From positions 6,078,501 through 6,142,500 of the forward strand of contig NZ_CP029427.2 of NCBI RefSeq assembly GCF_002266465.3: a DNA stretch of 64,000 nucleotides. The letters are read 5' to 3'. How positions within the stretch are numbered: the stretch's first letter is position 1; each line of letters opens with the position of its first letter. Origin of the DNA: Bradyrhizobium symbiodeficiens. GTDB taxonomy: Bacteria; Pseudomonadota; Alphaproteobacteria; Rhizobiales; Xanthobacteraceae. Under the pieces are notes generated by a model that searched no databases, was not told where the DNA came from, and saw only the letters and a program-made list of their open reading frames with translations. Positions 42,955 to 53,854 of the stretch are shown here, in pieces. A program made the translations under genes and the position numbers.

Positions 42955-44517
42955 ATGTCCTCTTTTGACAGGCCGACTTTGACAATCCCGTCTCGGTTCG
43001 GCTCGGAGCGATCCTTGGCGATCGCCGTGCTGGCGGTGCTGGCGGCCGTCTCGTTTCTGCCGGTGCTGCTGACCCCCATTCCCGCGATGGTGGATTATCC
43101 CAATCACCTCGCCCGCATGTACATTCTGAGCCAGAACGGCACTCCCGACGCCAATCCGTATTACGAGGTGGCCTGGGCCTTCTATCCCAACCTTGGAATG
43201 GATCTGCTGGTACCGCAGCTGGCGCGGCTGATGAGCGTCGAGAACGCCACACGGCTGTTTCTGCTGCTGAGCCAATTGCTGATCGTCGGGGGCGCGCTGC
43301 TGCTGGAGTGGGCCCGGAAGGGACGGGTCCAGCTTGCCGGCTTCGCTGCGCTCGCTTTCCTCTATTGTCTTCCGTTCAGCTGGGGCTTCGTGAATTTCGA
43401 GTTCGGCCTCGGCCTCGCGCTCTGGGGCATCGCCATCTACCTGATGCTGGCCGAAGGCCCATGGCCGCTGCGTTTCGTCGCCAATTTGGTGTTCGTCGCT
43501 GCGCTGTATGCGGCGCATTTCTTCTCGCTCGGCATCTACGGTGCGACGCTTGGCCTCTACGAGCTCTCGCGCATTCGCGGACAGCAAACATCGTACCGGG
43601 TCGTCGCCGCGCGGCTCGGCGCGCTGGCCCTGCCGGCGCTCGTGTTGTTTGGGATCATGCAAATGACCGCGGGCTCGATCGGAAGCGAAGGGACGAGCTG
43701 GTTCTTCGGATTCAAGCCCGTCTGGCCGTTGCGCATCATGAACGGCTACAATCTGACGGCTGCGGCAGCGACCGGCCTGGCGCTGCTGATCTCGTTGCTG
43801 TTCGCCGCACGGCGCGGCGTCCTCAGGCTCGAGCCGGCCGGGACGTGGCTCGCGATCGGCTTTGCGCTGCTTTACCTCGTCATCCCCTCGAAGCTGTTTG
43901 GAACCGCGTTTGTCGACCTTCGCGTCATTCCCGCTGCAGCTCTGATCCTGCCCGCCTTCAGCTCGCTGACGCTGCCGAGCCGTGCCTGGAGAACAGCCGC
44001 GCTCGCTGCGATCAGCGGCATCATACTGGTCAATCTCGCCGTCGTCCTCGTGGTGTGGCTGCCCTACCGCGCCGACTATGCAGCGATCATCGCCTCGTTC
44101 CAGAAGATCGAGCGCGGCTCGCGCGTCCTCGTTGGCAGCACGGGCGACAATGGTGACCCGCCCTTCGCCGACCTCACCTCCTATCCGATGTATTATGCAC
44201 CGACGCTGGCCGTGCATTATGCCAACGCGTTCGTGCCCAATCTATTCACGGAAGCGGGCAAGCAGCCGGTGCGGCCACGCGAGGGCGTGCGCGGTCTTGC
44301 GATTCCCTATGGGGGACCGGTGCCGTCGGAGCTGCTTGCCGCGATCGCGACGAGCCAACCGCCGGCGGGCGTTCCGCCGTTTGTCCGCACCTGGTATCGG
44401 GATTTCGATTATCTCTACGTGCTTGGGCCGCCGGCTGCGAACCCGCTGCCGGGTCTGCTGGAGGTGCTGGATACCTCGGAGCGATTTGTTCTCTACAAGA
44501 TCCACCGCAGGCCTTAG
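42955..44517 (+). CDS. Polytopic membrane protein, GT-C-like
   Basis: A 520-residue protein with about ten to twelve helices. An early loop reads MVDYPNHLARMYIL, an acidic motif at the place expected for the GT-C catalytic Asp. It is not a close paralogue of its neighbour. A GTG start at 42898 would add 19 residues; the ATG at 42955 is used here. Both genes probably form a unit for envelope sugar transfer; this function is an inference. Confidence 0.75.
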   Translation: MSSFDRPTLTIPSRFGSERSLAIAVLAVLAAVSFLPVLLTPIPAMVDYPNHLARMYILSQNGTPDANPYYEVAWAFYPNLGMDLLVPQLARLMSVENATRLFLLLSQLLIVGGALLLEWARKGRVQLAGFAALAFLYCLPFSWGFVNFEFGLGLALWGIAIYLMLAEGPWPLRFVANLVFVAALYAAHFFSLGIYGATLGLYELSRIRGQQTSYRVVAARLGALALPALVLFGIMQMTAGSIGSEGTSWFFGFKPVWPLRIMNGYNLTAAAATGLALLISLLFAARRGVLRLEPAGTWLAIGFALLYLVIPSKLFGTAFVDLRVIPAAALILPAFSSLTLPSRAWRTAALAAISGIILVNLAVVLVVWLPYRADYAAIIASFQKIERGSRVLVGSTGDNGDPPFADLTSYPMYYAPTLAVHYANAFVPNLFTEAGKQPVRPREGVRGLAIPYGGPVPSELLAAIATSQPPAGVPPFVRTWYRDFDYLYVLGPPAANPLPGLLEVLDTSERFVLYKIHRRP

Positions 44518-44690
44518 GGCGTGAACTCATTACGCGGCTGGCCCCCTGATGTCCGGTTTACTGCCGGCATCGGTCGAAAAGCGGAAGACCTCCGAGGTCG
44601 CAGATGGGCCAGAAGCTGACTTAATGGTCTGCAAACCCTAATCGCCAGAGAGCTGCCAGATAAGAGGGTCTTCGTGCTACTTTAGCGAGC

Positions 44691-44921
44691 ATGGCACCTT
44701 TCAGCATTCGCTCCACCCTTATGCTCGTCCTCGTCGTCGGGGGCACGTCAAGCGCCTACATGTTCCTCGGCCTCAGCCTCGTCGTGGTACTGATAACGTT
44801 GGGCGTAGCCTGCCTTGCGTACGTTCCATTCGCTAAGCGCTACGGATGGGGCAACGAGGGGCGTCTCAAGCGACATCTCAGTCGTCCGCCATTCGAAGAC
44901 GAAAGTCGCAGAGCCAGTTAG
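44691..44921 (+). CDS. Small hypothetical membrane protein
   Basis: A 76-residue protein with one or two helices (TLMLVLVVGGTSSAYMFLGL and LVVVLITLGVACLAYVPF), then a basic tail (KRYGWGNEGRLKRHLSRPPF). Unrecognised. It lies 33 bases upstream of another small membrane gene on the same strand, so the two may be co-transcribed. Confidence 0.5.
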   Translation: MAPFSIRSTLMLVLVVGGTSSAYMFLGLSLVVVLITLGVACLAYVPFAKRYGWGNEGRLKRHLSRPPFEDESRRAS

Positions 44922-44954
44922 GCTCGAGAGCGTACGCACCCTGGAGGAACAGGG

Positions 44955-45242
44955 GTGACTGTTTCAGGGGAGCCCCGAGTTTGGCGGTTTCGAGTGCGAG
45001 GCTTTGCGGTTGCTGGAGTTGTATGTCTCGCCCTCATTTTCTTGCTGAAGATTTTCGATCCAACCGAGTTCGGGAAGAGCTTCATTCTTCCGCTTGCTCT
45101 GCTTCTGGTTTTCCTTTGGCTGTGCGGGCTATATTGCACCTACCGGTATTGGAAAGATTTTAGACAAGATGAAGTACGGCGCGGCGGATCAGAAGAAACT
45201 GCTCGCGCAAAGTGGCATGAGCTGCACCCACCCCCTGGCTAA
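44955..45242 (+). CDS. Small hypothetical membrane protein
   Basis: A 95-residue protein with two helices (GFAVAGVVCLALIFLLKI and LPLALLLVFLWLCGLYCTY) and a polar tail. The GTG start has GGAGG about 9 bases upstream, which supports translation. Unrecognised. Confidence 0.55.
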   Translation: MTVSGEPRVWRFRVRGFAVAGVVCLALIFLLKIFDPTEFGKSFILPLALLLVFLWLCGLYCTYRYWKDFRQDEVRRGGSEETARAKWHELHPPPG

Positions 45243-45694
45243 ATGCTGGGTAGGCCGCGTTGGGTCAGCGGCCCTGGGCACGCATCGGCGGGAAGTCCGT
45301 TGCGGGTCAAAATGCGAAGAACTCAACCTGAGTAGATCTTGTCCGCCATGCCTCGATAAGCGGACCTCGTGGAGCGACGCCGCCACTTCGCCGAAGGGCC
45401 AAGCGGAAGCATGCGCATCGCGAGCTTGATGTCGCAATCTAGAACGAGCCCCTCGGGTCGGGTGAACCCGAGGGCTTTGCGCTGATTGCGAATACTGAAC
45501 AATCGGTCAAAGGCCGGGAACGGACCGTTGAGGCCATACGCGGTAATTGTGCATGGCGACATCCCTGCAGCATCCGCTCCGCTTGTTGCTTTGACAAACA
45601 GCAAACTGCGGGCTCACGGGACGTACAGAATACAACTGACCTATGCGGCTTCCGAATGCCTTTCCCTTCCGGCGAGGCCATGCGGCCTTGGAAA
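45243..45694. other. Intergenic region with hairpin
   Basis: About 450 bases. A hairpin near 45451-45473 (CCTCGGGT/ACCCGAGG) may end a transcript. A frame on the minus strand at 45323-45604 has no family resemblance and is not called. The rest looks like decayed intergenic DNA. Confidence 0.4.
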
Positions 45695-46609
45695 TCAGCG
45701 ATGGACGAGCGTTGTCTCCGCAGGTACCGCTTCTTTCGGCCGCAGGAACACAAAAACGGACCCAACAAACATTTCCGCGTCCGCGCGACCATCCTGCCCG
45801 ATGAGAATGAGTCCCGCTCCGCCATTGGCTACATTCAGAATGACGGGCTCGCCCTTCGATGTCTTGATCGGGTTCATTCCGATGGAGAGAAATTCACCGA
45901 TCGGCTGATCCAGATATTGAAGCCTCAGTTGCGGAGCAATCTCTGCTGGCGCAAGCCCAAAGCCCAGTTGTTGGGCACGGCCATAAATTTGCCCGAGCGA
46001 CACCGTCTCGGTCAGAAAGCCGAGCTCCGCCGCCGAAACCGTGACGAGCTCCAAGTCTGCTTTCGTGGTGCTTAGAGTAAAGGCTGGTCGAGCCATGATT
46101 TCACTGGCCAAATCTCCAACACCACACCCTCGCGCACTCAACGCGTTACGAAGAGCGACCGAATCTGGAAACGTCCCTACCGTCGTCTTCCTCCACACCG
46201 GAACATCGACAGCGAATCCAACGCCAGTCTGCGGCCGGCGAACTCTGGAAGCCTCCTTGAGCGCAAGGCGAGCCTGCAAAACATCTCTCGCCGTGCATTG
46301 AGCTTTGGCTTCGGTCGCGAATAGGAGAATGCACGCGTTGCAGAGTATTAGAGTGACGAGAGCGCCGCCGTGCCATCCCCTGGGGTGATGCGATGCTGCA
46401 ATTCCTCGTTTGGAGGCAACGTAGTCGATCTCACCGCGCGTGATGCCGATATCGGCAAGCTCCCTTTCGGTCAGGCGGCACAATTGAGTTCGCAGCGTCT
46501 CGCGTTTGCGCCACCCTTGAAATGCATCCCAAAATGCTTCGATAGGACTGTAGACCTGTCGCTTTACGGATTCCTGTCTTGGCTCGGTGGTTTGGTGGAT
46601 TGAGCTCAT
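45695..46609 (-). CDS. DUF1127 domain fused to an exported-type domain
   Basis: A 304-residue protein. The first 70 residues carry a DUF1127 (YjiS-like) stretch: RKRETLRTQLCRLTERELAD followed by IGITRGEIDYVASK. A hydrophobic helix follows (LVTLILCNACILLFATEA), then about 200 residues with Cys and a beta-rich pattern and no recognised family. DUF1127 proteins are normally under 100 residues, so this is a fusion. The start MSSIHQTTE is used; the open frame extends 23 codons further. If the helix is a membrane anchor, the second part would lie outside the cytoplasm. Confidence 0.78.
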   Translation of the reverse strand: MSSIHQTTEPRQESVKRQVYSPIEAFWDAFQGWRKRETLRTQLCRLTERELADIGITRGEIDYVASKRGIAASHHPRGWHGGALVTLILCNACILLFATEAKAQCTARDVLQARLALKEASRVRRPQTGVGFAVDVPVWRKTTVGTFPDSVALRNALSARGCGVGDLASEIMARPAFTLSTTKADLELVTVSAAELGFLTETVSLGQIYGRAQQLGFGLAPAEIAPQLRLQYLDQPIGEFLSIGMNPIKTSKGEPVILNVANGGAGLILIGQDGRADAEMFVGSVFVFLRPKEAVPAETTLVHR

Positions 46610-46808
46610 TGTGGCGCCTCCCGGTCTCGGCCAATGTCTCCGGCCTATCTGGACGCGCTTCGGCGTGCGGCGCCCCATCCGTTTGGGGGGGGAGGCGCCA
46701 AATATTTCCGGTCGGCTAACTCAAGAGCGTACGGAGGACATCGGCGCTAATGGCCGTCCACAGCACTCGTGAGCCGCCCGGTCGCCGCGTTCCGAGGGGC
46801 TATATGAT

Positions 46809-47897
46809 TTAGGGATCGTTCACGCAGCCGGGCGGGCGAAGTCCATTCAACAACGCCACGACGTCAGACTGCCTATTATAGCCCATTTTACTCAGTACAA
46901 CCTTGACATGCCAACGAACAGTATTGGGGGATGTGCCGCTCTCTGTTGCCATCGCCTTGACCGTCTGGCCTACGGCCAGGCCCCTCGCGACGCGAGCTTC
47001 GGTGGGGGTCAAATCAAAAAGAGAGCGTATGAGGTCGACCGAGGGAGCCTCCGGCCTAGTGACGGGTGTCAGCATCAACATGGCCGCGCATCGGGAAAAG
47101 GTGTCGCGCGCTGAACCGCGAATGGGCACGACGTGCGCAATCATCGTGGAACTGATATCGCGGGTGGGAAATGAGCGCACACCGGGGGCATCGTCCTGAT
47201 CCACCGTTGCGATGGCGTCCCGCAACAGTGCGTCGGCGCGCGCGTCCTTTAGCGCAATGCGGTCTTGCGCTCGCCAAGAGATAAAGCCACTCAAGCCTTC
47301 GATTAGCGAATTCGCAGCCAAGATTTTCCCTTCGCGCGAGAACACGAGCGCAGGAATGCCGAGCAGAGCGAGTGCCTGGGCCGCGGCCCGGGCGCGTTCC
47401 AGTTGCATGCGGGCGGCAACCAACGAAGCCCTGGCCAAATGAGCGTGCACCTCGTTGAGTCGTCCCAGTACAGCGAGAGACGCCGATCCTCGGTCGTATG
47501 CTCGCTCCAGCGCGATCACCATGTCATCGCCCGTTGGCAGCGCGATCGCGGTCGCTGAGGCCCATCCCATACCGCGGGGGTACAGCATGTCCCTGTAGGC
47601 CGGATCGTTGCGCATCTCTTCGGGCGTATACAGAATGCTGTCCGGTATGAAGCCGGTCTGTTTCGCGCGAAGCAGGCGGTTGAAACGCTCCGATCGCGGA
47701 ATCCATCCGCTCTCCATCAATGGCCGCAAATCCTCTCTTGCCTGCTGGCTCGAAGCAGACCATCGGATGACGCTTCCGTTCGAGATACATAACCAGCCGG
47801 CCAGCGCGCCGTCGATCTGGACTAATTCAGCGAGAATCCCGGGCCAAAGGTCAGGTACAAAGGCGCACTCGTAAATTCGATCGATGAGGTTGGACAT
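46809..47897 (-). CDS. Orphan LuxR-type transcription regulator
   Basis: A 362-residue regulator. The C-terminal helix-turn-helix of the LuxR type is clear: FDLTPTEARVARGLAVGQTV, then SPNTVRWHVKVVLSKMGYNR. The N-terminal 280 residues are a helical and PAS-like sensor region without a close family call. No autoinducer synthase of the LuxI kind is adjacent. The start MSNLIDRIYECAF is used because it follows a GAGGG-like sequence. Confidence 0.87.
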   Translation of the reverse strand: MSNLIDRIYECAFVPDLWPGILAELVQIDGALAGWLCISNGSVIRWSASSQQAREDLRPLMESGWIPRSERFNRLLRAKQTGFIPDSILYTPEEMRNDPAYRDMLYPRGMGWASATAIALPTGDDMVIALERAYDRGSASLAVLGRLNEVHAHLARASLVAARMQLERARAAAQALALLGIPALVFSREGKILAANSLIEGLSGFISWRAQDRIALKDARADALLRDAIATVDQDDAPGVRSFPTRDISSTMIAHVVPIRGSARDTFSRCAAMLMLTPVTRPEAPSVDLIRSLFDLTPTEARVARGLAVGQTVKAMATESGTSPNTVRWHVKVVLSKMGYNRQSDVVALLNGLRPPGCVNDP

Positions 47898-48357
47898 CGC
47901 ATACCCTCCCTGCGCATGTTAACGCACGTCATGTTGTGCAGCCAGCCTTTCTGAAAATGCTAACTCTCTGAAGTTGAGACAGGCCCCTCAAGTAGCAAGC
48001 TTGGGACGAAAATCAGCTTTGGCGAAATTAGCGATCAAGTTCGAAGTGTATCGATTGCGCACGCCGGTTCGCTGAGCCGACGCAGATTTGTCCCCGATGT
48101 CACGTCCGCTTTGGGTCACAAGCCGCCGATTGCGCCAAAGGTGGGCAGCTTCCGCTTTGCCCCGGTAAGCCGACGTTTATGAGTACACATTCTGGACCGA
48201 AGCTGCGGCTCCACCGCAAGGCTAATCATCGGGCATCGCATCCATTCCGCCTCCCCTCAGTCGCCCCTGTCGCCCAATCCTTAACAGTTGCGGCAAGGTG
48301 ACCTTAACCACCGCCGAACTAGACTTCCGCCCCTGCAACCCAGCCGGAAGCTCTCGC
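47898..48357. other. Intergenic region between luxR-type and GT2 genes
   Basis: About 460 bases. It should carry the promoters of the two divergent genes. A segment around 48105-48180 (CCGCTTTGGGTCACAAG and GTAAGCCGACGTTTATGAGT) looks like remains of a repetitive sequence, but no second copy in the window proves this. No gene was recognised. Confidence 0.4.
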
Positions 48358-49353
48358 ATGGCGGCCAAGTCCAGATCGATCCGCTACAGCCTCGTCATTC
48401 CCGTGTTCAATGAGGAAGCCGTGCTGCCGGTCCTGCTGCGCCGGCTCGACCTGGTCCTGTCCCGGCTCGACGGGCCTGCAGAAGCGATCTTCGTCGACGA
48501 CGGCAGCAGCGATTCCAGCTCCATCGTGCTCCAGGCGCTCGCCCAGCGCGATCCCCGCTTCCGCTATATCGGCTTGTCGCGAAACTTCGGCCATCAGGTC
48601 GCCATCACCGCCGGCATGGACGCCGCGGAAGGTGAAGCGATCATCGTCATGGACGCCGATCTGCAGGATCCACCGGAAGTGATCGAGCAATTGATCGCGA
48701 AGTGGAAGGAAGGCAACGACGTCGTCCACGCCCGCCGCCTGTCGCGCGAGGGCGAAAGCCCGTTCAAGCGCGCGACTGCACACCTGTTCTACCGGCTCCT
48801 CGGCAGGATGTCCTCTGTCGGCATCCCCGCCGACGTCGGCGATTTCCGCCTGATCGATCGCAAGGTGCTCGACGCACTCAGGCAGATGCCGGAGCAGGAT
48901 CGCTTCGTGCGCGGCATGATCGCCTGGCTCGGCTTCCGGCAGGCCGAGGTCGCCTTCCACCGCCTCGAGCGCGCAGCGGGCGAAACCAAATACCCGCTGT
49001 TCAAGATGGTGCGGCTCGCGATGAACGCCGCGCTCGGCTTTTCCGATCTGCCCCTGCGGCTCGCAATCTGGTGCGGATTGGCGGTTTCGGGACTGGCTTT
49101 GCTGTACGGCGGCTGGGTGATCTTGTTGTGGCTCAGCAACGACAGCCATCTGGTCACCGGCTGGTCCTCGACCATGGTCGTCGTGTCCCTGCTGTGCGGC
49201 ATCAACATGCTGATGACGGGCATCGTGGGGCTTTATGTCGGCCGCATCCATGCCGAGGTGAAACGCCGCCCGCTCTATGTGGTTCAGACGCGCGCCGGAT
49301 TCGATCGCAACGAGGCAGCGACCGTGCCTGCGATCCACGCCGTCAACGAGTGA
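48358..49353 (+). CDS. Polyprenyl-type glycosyltransferase, GT2 (GtrB/DPM-like)
   Basis: A 331-residue enzyme. The GT2 fold is seen in VIPVFNEEAVLPVLLRRLD, FVDDGSSDSS and MDADLQDPPE (DXD-like), followed by DVGDFRLIDRKV. Two C-terminal helices anchor it, as in GtrB and dolichol-phosphate mannosyltransferase-like proteins, which load a sugar onto a polyprenyl phosphate. The start MAAKSRSIRYS is used; a GTG 60 bases upstream is an alternative. The methyltransferase follows after 8 bases. Confidence 0.92.
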   Translation: MAAKSRSIRYSLVIPVFNEEAVLPVLLRRLDLVLSRLDGPAEAIFVDDGSSDSSSIVLQALAQRDPRFRYIGLSRNFGHQVAITAGMDAAEGEAIIVMDADLQDPPEVIEQLIAKWKEGNDVVHARRLSREGESPFKRATAHLFYRLLGRMSSVGIPADVGDFRLIDRKVLDALRQMPEQDRFVRGMIAWLGFRQAEVAFHRLERAAGETKYPLFKMVRLAMNAALGFSDLPLRLAIWCGLAVSGLALLYGGWVILLWLSNDSHLVTGWSSTMVVVSLLCGINMLMTGIVGLYVGRIHAEVKRRPLYVVQTRAGFDRNEAATVPAIHAVNE

Positions 49354-49361
49354 CAAGGCGC

Positions 49362-50045
49362 ATGAGCGAGCTCTTCGACGGCTATCACGCCAACTACCGC
49401 GACGTCGTGCAATCCTCGATCGACTTCTCGGGCTTGCCGCATGATTTCTTCATGCGCGCGAAGGCCGATCTGCTGCGCGATCTGATCGCGCAGCGGCTGG
49501 ACACGGACAAGCCCGACATGCTGGACGTCGGCTGCGGCGTCGGCAGCCTTCATCCGCTGCTGCACGGCATGGTCGGCAACTTGAGCGGCATCGACGTTTC
49601 ATCGGCCAGCCTGGCGCAGGCCAGCGCGGCCAACAGCGGGGTCGACTACCGCGAGTTTGACGGCCGCACTTTTCCCTTCGAGGACGCCAGCTTCGATCTC
49701 GTCACCGCCATCTGCGTGATGCACCACATCGTGCCGGCCGAATGGTCGCATTTCATCACCGAGATGCGGCGGGTGGTACGCCCCGGGGGGCTCGTCTGCG
49801 TGATCGAGCACAATCCGTACAACCCGCTGACACGTCTTGCCGTTGCGCGCTGTGAGTTCGACCGGGACGCCGTCCTGCTCAGTGCCGGCAAGACCCGAAA
49901 GCTGATGGCGGCGGGCGGCTTGCGCGGGATCGGCGCGCGCCATTTCCTGCTGCTGCCCTGGGACACCAAACCGGCGCGTCGCCTCGAAGATGCCTTGAGC
50001 GGCGTGTCGCTGGGCGGTCAATACGCAGCCTTCGGGTCCGCCTGA
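49362..50045 (+). CDS. SAM-dependent class I methyltransferase
   Basis: A 227-residue soluble enzyme. SAM-binding motif I reads MLDVGCGVGSLHPLL, followed by an acidic residue in SGIDVSSASLAQA and by FPFEDASFDLVTAICVMHHI and MRRVVRPGGLVCVIEHNPYN. The acceptor is unknown; its position after the GT2 gene suggests a sugar or lipid carrier. It ends 2 bases from the convergent GT-C gene. Confidence 0.9.
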   Translation: MSELFDGYHANYRDVVQSSIDFSGLPHDFFMRAKADLLRDLIAQRLDTDKPDMLDVGCGVGSLHPLLHGMVGNLSGIDVSSASLAQASAANSGVDYREFDGRTFPFEDASFDLVTAICVMHHIVPAEWSHFITEMRRVVRPGGLVCVIEHNPYNPLTRLAVARCEFDRDAVLLSAGKTRKLMAAGGLRGIGARHFLLLPWDTKPARRLEDALSGVSLGGQYAAFGSA

Positions 50046-50047
50046 CT

Positions 50048-51493
50048 CTATCTCTGCGGCGGATCCCGCCGCTTGTGCACGACCGCCACGTCGTCGCTAT
50101 AGACGCGTTGCCACTGCGGCAGCCGGTCGAGCAACGCGACTGCGGGTGTCCGCGGCGCGAGCAGCGTCGCGCCGATGTCGTACTCGTCGAGCAGCTTGAG
50201 AAAATCTGCGAGGTCGACCAGCGCCAAGGCACGATTGTAGCGGTCGATGAACGGTCCGCCGAACAGTTCGCCGCGACCATCGATGAAGGTGGGAATGCCG
50301 GCAAAGACCAAATAGCCGCCGAAGGAATAATCGTTGAGCACGCGCCCCGCCTTGGCGAGGTCGGTTCGAGCGATGGCGGCCTCGGGGGTGATGACGGGAG
50401 CCGGCCGGATGTCGCGCGCCAGCGCCGCCCCGCTCATCGCGATCAAAACACCGAACGCGGCCAGATTCATGCCGCGCGACGCGCCCGCCTCGTCGTCCGT
50501 GATCCGCCCGCCGAACTTTCGACCCAAGGGGGCCGCCAGATAGAGCGGCGCCAGCATGGCCAGCAGGTCCGCGTTGCGTACCTGCGCCAGGGCGAAATGG
50601 AGCAGGCCGATCACCACCAGCGCCCGCACGACCGGCAGTGTCACACCGCGCGCGAGCGCGAAGATGCCGGCCAGCAGCAGCAGCTCGAAGCCACCGACAT
50701 GGCTGAAATCCTGCGGCCGCCATTCCCCGATCCAGGCGAGCGCAGAGCCGAGGCCGAGCGTCGTCAGCGGCATCAGCAGCGGTTCCGGCCCGTGCGGCGT
50801 CAGGCAGGACGCAGCGAGGGCAAGGGTCGAGAAGGGCAGCCACCGCAGCAGCACGCGCGGCCATTCGCTTCGCCCCTCACGCAACAGCGCCTCGAGCACC
50901 GCCGGGCCGATCAGCCCGAGCGCCAACACCACGCTGCCATGCAGGTTGGTCCACAGCACCAGCAGCGGCAGCGCCCAGTATGGCGGAGGCCCGCCGCGAT
51001 CCATGCAACGCACCAAGGCAGCCGCCCAGGTCACCATCACCGGCAGCACGAGGACATGTGGCCGCGCCAGCATATGCGGCGCCAGCAGGATGACGGCCGC
51101 GATCACCATGAGCAGCGTCAGGGCCGGCGAGAGCTCACGCAGCAGGAAGAAGGTGAACAGGCCAAAGGCCAGCGCAATCGCCGCTGCCGCGACGACGACG
51201 ACGCCAGGCCAGCCGGACAATGCGTAGGCTCCGGCGTAGACGACTTCCGAGAGCCATTCGAACGTGATCCAGGGCGCGCCGTGCCTGGAAAACGAAAAGG
51301 GATCGCTCTCCGGCAGGGCGCCATGCGCGATGATCCAGCGCCCGACCTCGATATGAGAATAGCTGTCGGGATCACCGAGCAGCCACGGCCCGACGACCAG
51401 CAGCAGGGCATAGACGCCGAGGCCCACGGCCCAGGGGAGCGCTGCACGTGCCGAAAACGGTTGAACCGCGCTGTGGACGACCTGGTCAGTCAT
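50048..51493 (-). CDS. GT-C-like polytopic membrane protein, paralogue B
   Basis: A 481-residue protein, clearly paralogous to the gene at 41377-42867. The loops align: DPDSYSHIEVGRWII with DSDSFWQVKIGQWIL, and LARPHVLVLPVMV with LARPHILALPVMV; at the C-terminus, FGGYL and FIDGRGELFG also match. It is probably a membrane glycosyltransferase using the polyprenyl sugar made by the GT2 enzyme next door, an inference from context. The start MTDQVVHSAV is used; 37 more codons are open upstream. Confidence 0.82.
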   Translation of the reverse strand: MTDQVVHSAVQPFSARAALPWAVGLGVYALLLVVGPWLLGDPDSYSHIEVGRWIIAHGALPESDPFSFSRHGAPWITFEWLSEVVYAGAYALSGWPGVVVVAAAAIALAFGLFTFFLLRELSPALTLLMVIAAVILLAPHMLARPHVLVLPVMVTWAAALVRCMDRGGPPPYWALPLLVLWTNLHGSVVLALGLIGPAVLEALLREGRSEWPRVLLRWLPFSTLALAASCLTPHGPEPLLMPLTTLGLGSALAWIGEWRPQDFSHVGGFELLLLAGIFALARGVTLPVVRALVVIGLLHFALAQVRNADLLAMLAPLYLAAPLGRKFGGRITDDEAGASRGMNLAAFGVLIAMSGAALARDIRPAPVITPEAAIARTDLAKAGRVLNDYSFGGYLVFAGIPTFIDGRGELFGGPFIDRYNRALALVDLADFLKLLDEYDIGATLLAPRTPAVALLDRLPQWQRVYSDDVAVVHKRRDPPQR

Positions 51494-51614
51494 GGCAGGC
51501 CAAAATAGGACGCAAGCGTTAAGTTCTTCTTTAGTGATTCCCGCGTTTGCCCCGGGAGCCGCGCGCTCCGCTCGCGCCGGGGACGCCCTGCATCCGCGAA
51601 CCACCAGCCAACGA

Positions 51615-51640
51615 AAAACGCGGCGTTTCCGCCGCGTTTT
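51615..51640 (-). terminator. Rho-independent terminator of ftsH
   Basis: AAAACGCGGCG pairs perfectly with CGCCGCGTTTT around a TTTC loop, 24 bases after the ftsH stop on the minus strand, with T-rich DNA in that direction. Confidence 0.9.
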
Positions 51641-51663
51641 GCAATCTCATCTGCCGTTCGCGA

Positions 51664-53589
<1,926 letters not shown>

Positions 53590-53714
53590 CGATCTTCCTT
53601 CGTGGTCGCGCGGATCGCGGCCTCATCCTTGGGCTTTACGAGGAAATCCCCAAGGAATCCTCATCGTTAGACGAATACAATTTAGGTGCCGCCCCGGTCG
53701 CTGCCAAGGGAACG

Positions 53715-53737
53715 AGATGGGACTATTTATCCCATCT
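53715..53737. promoter_or_regulatory. Inverted repeat between tilS and ftsH
   Basis: AGATGGGA pairs with TCCCATCT around CTATTTA. It lies 126 bases upstream of ftsH and 118 bases after tilS. It may be a weak tilS terminator or a regulator site for ftsH; it has no U-run on the minus strand. Confidence 0.4.
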
Positions 53738-53854
53738 TAGAGCGATTCCCGCTGAAATAATGGCGACCCGGCCGGGGTTTTTCCTGCCTGGTTAAGGTGA
53801 CCTGACGTTAGCCGCCCGGAAACGGCCGGTGTCATGATCCGCCCTCGTCCGTGC

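Noticed and set aside
41611..44217. An 868-codon open frame on the minus strand across both GT-C genes
   Set aside because: Its product is Arg/Gln/Glu-rich without any fold, and it spans two well-formed plus-strand membrane protein genes.
45323..45604. A 93-codon minus-strand frame in the 45.2-45.7 kb gap
   Set aside because: Arg-rich tail and no recognised family; it overlaps a hairpin and looks like decayed repeat DNA.
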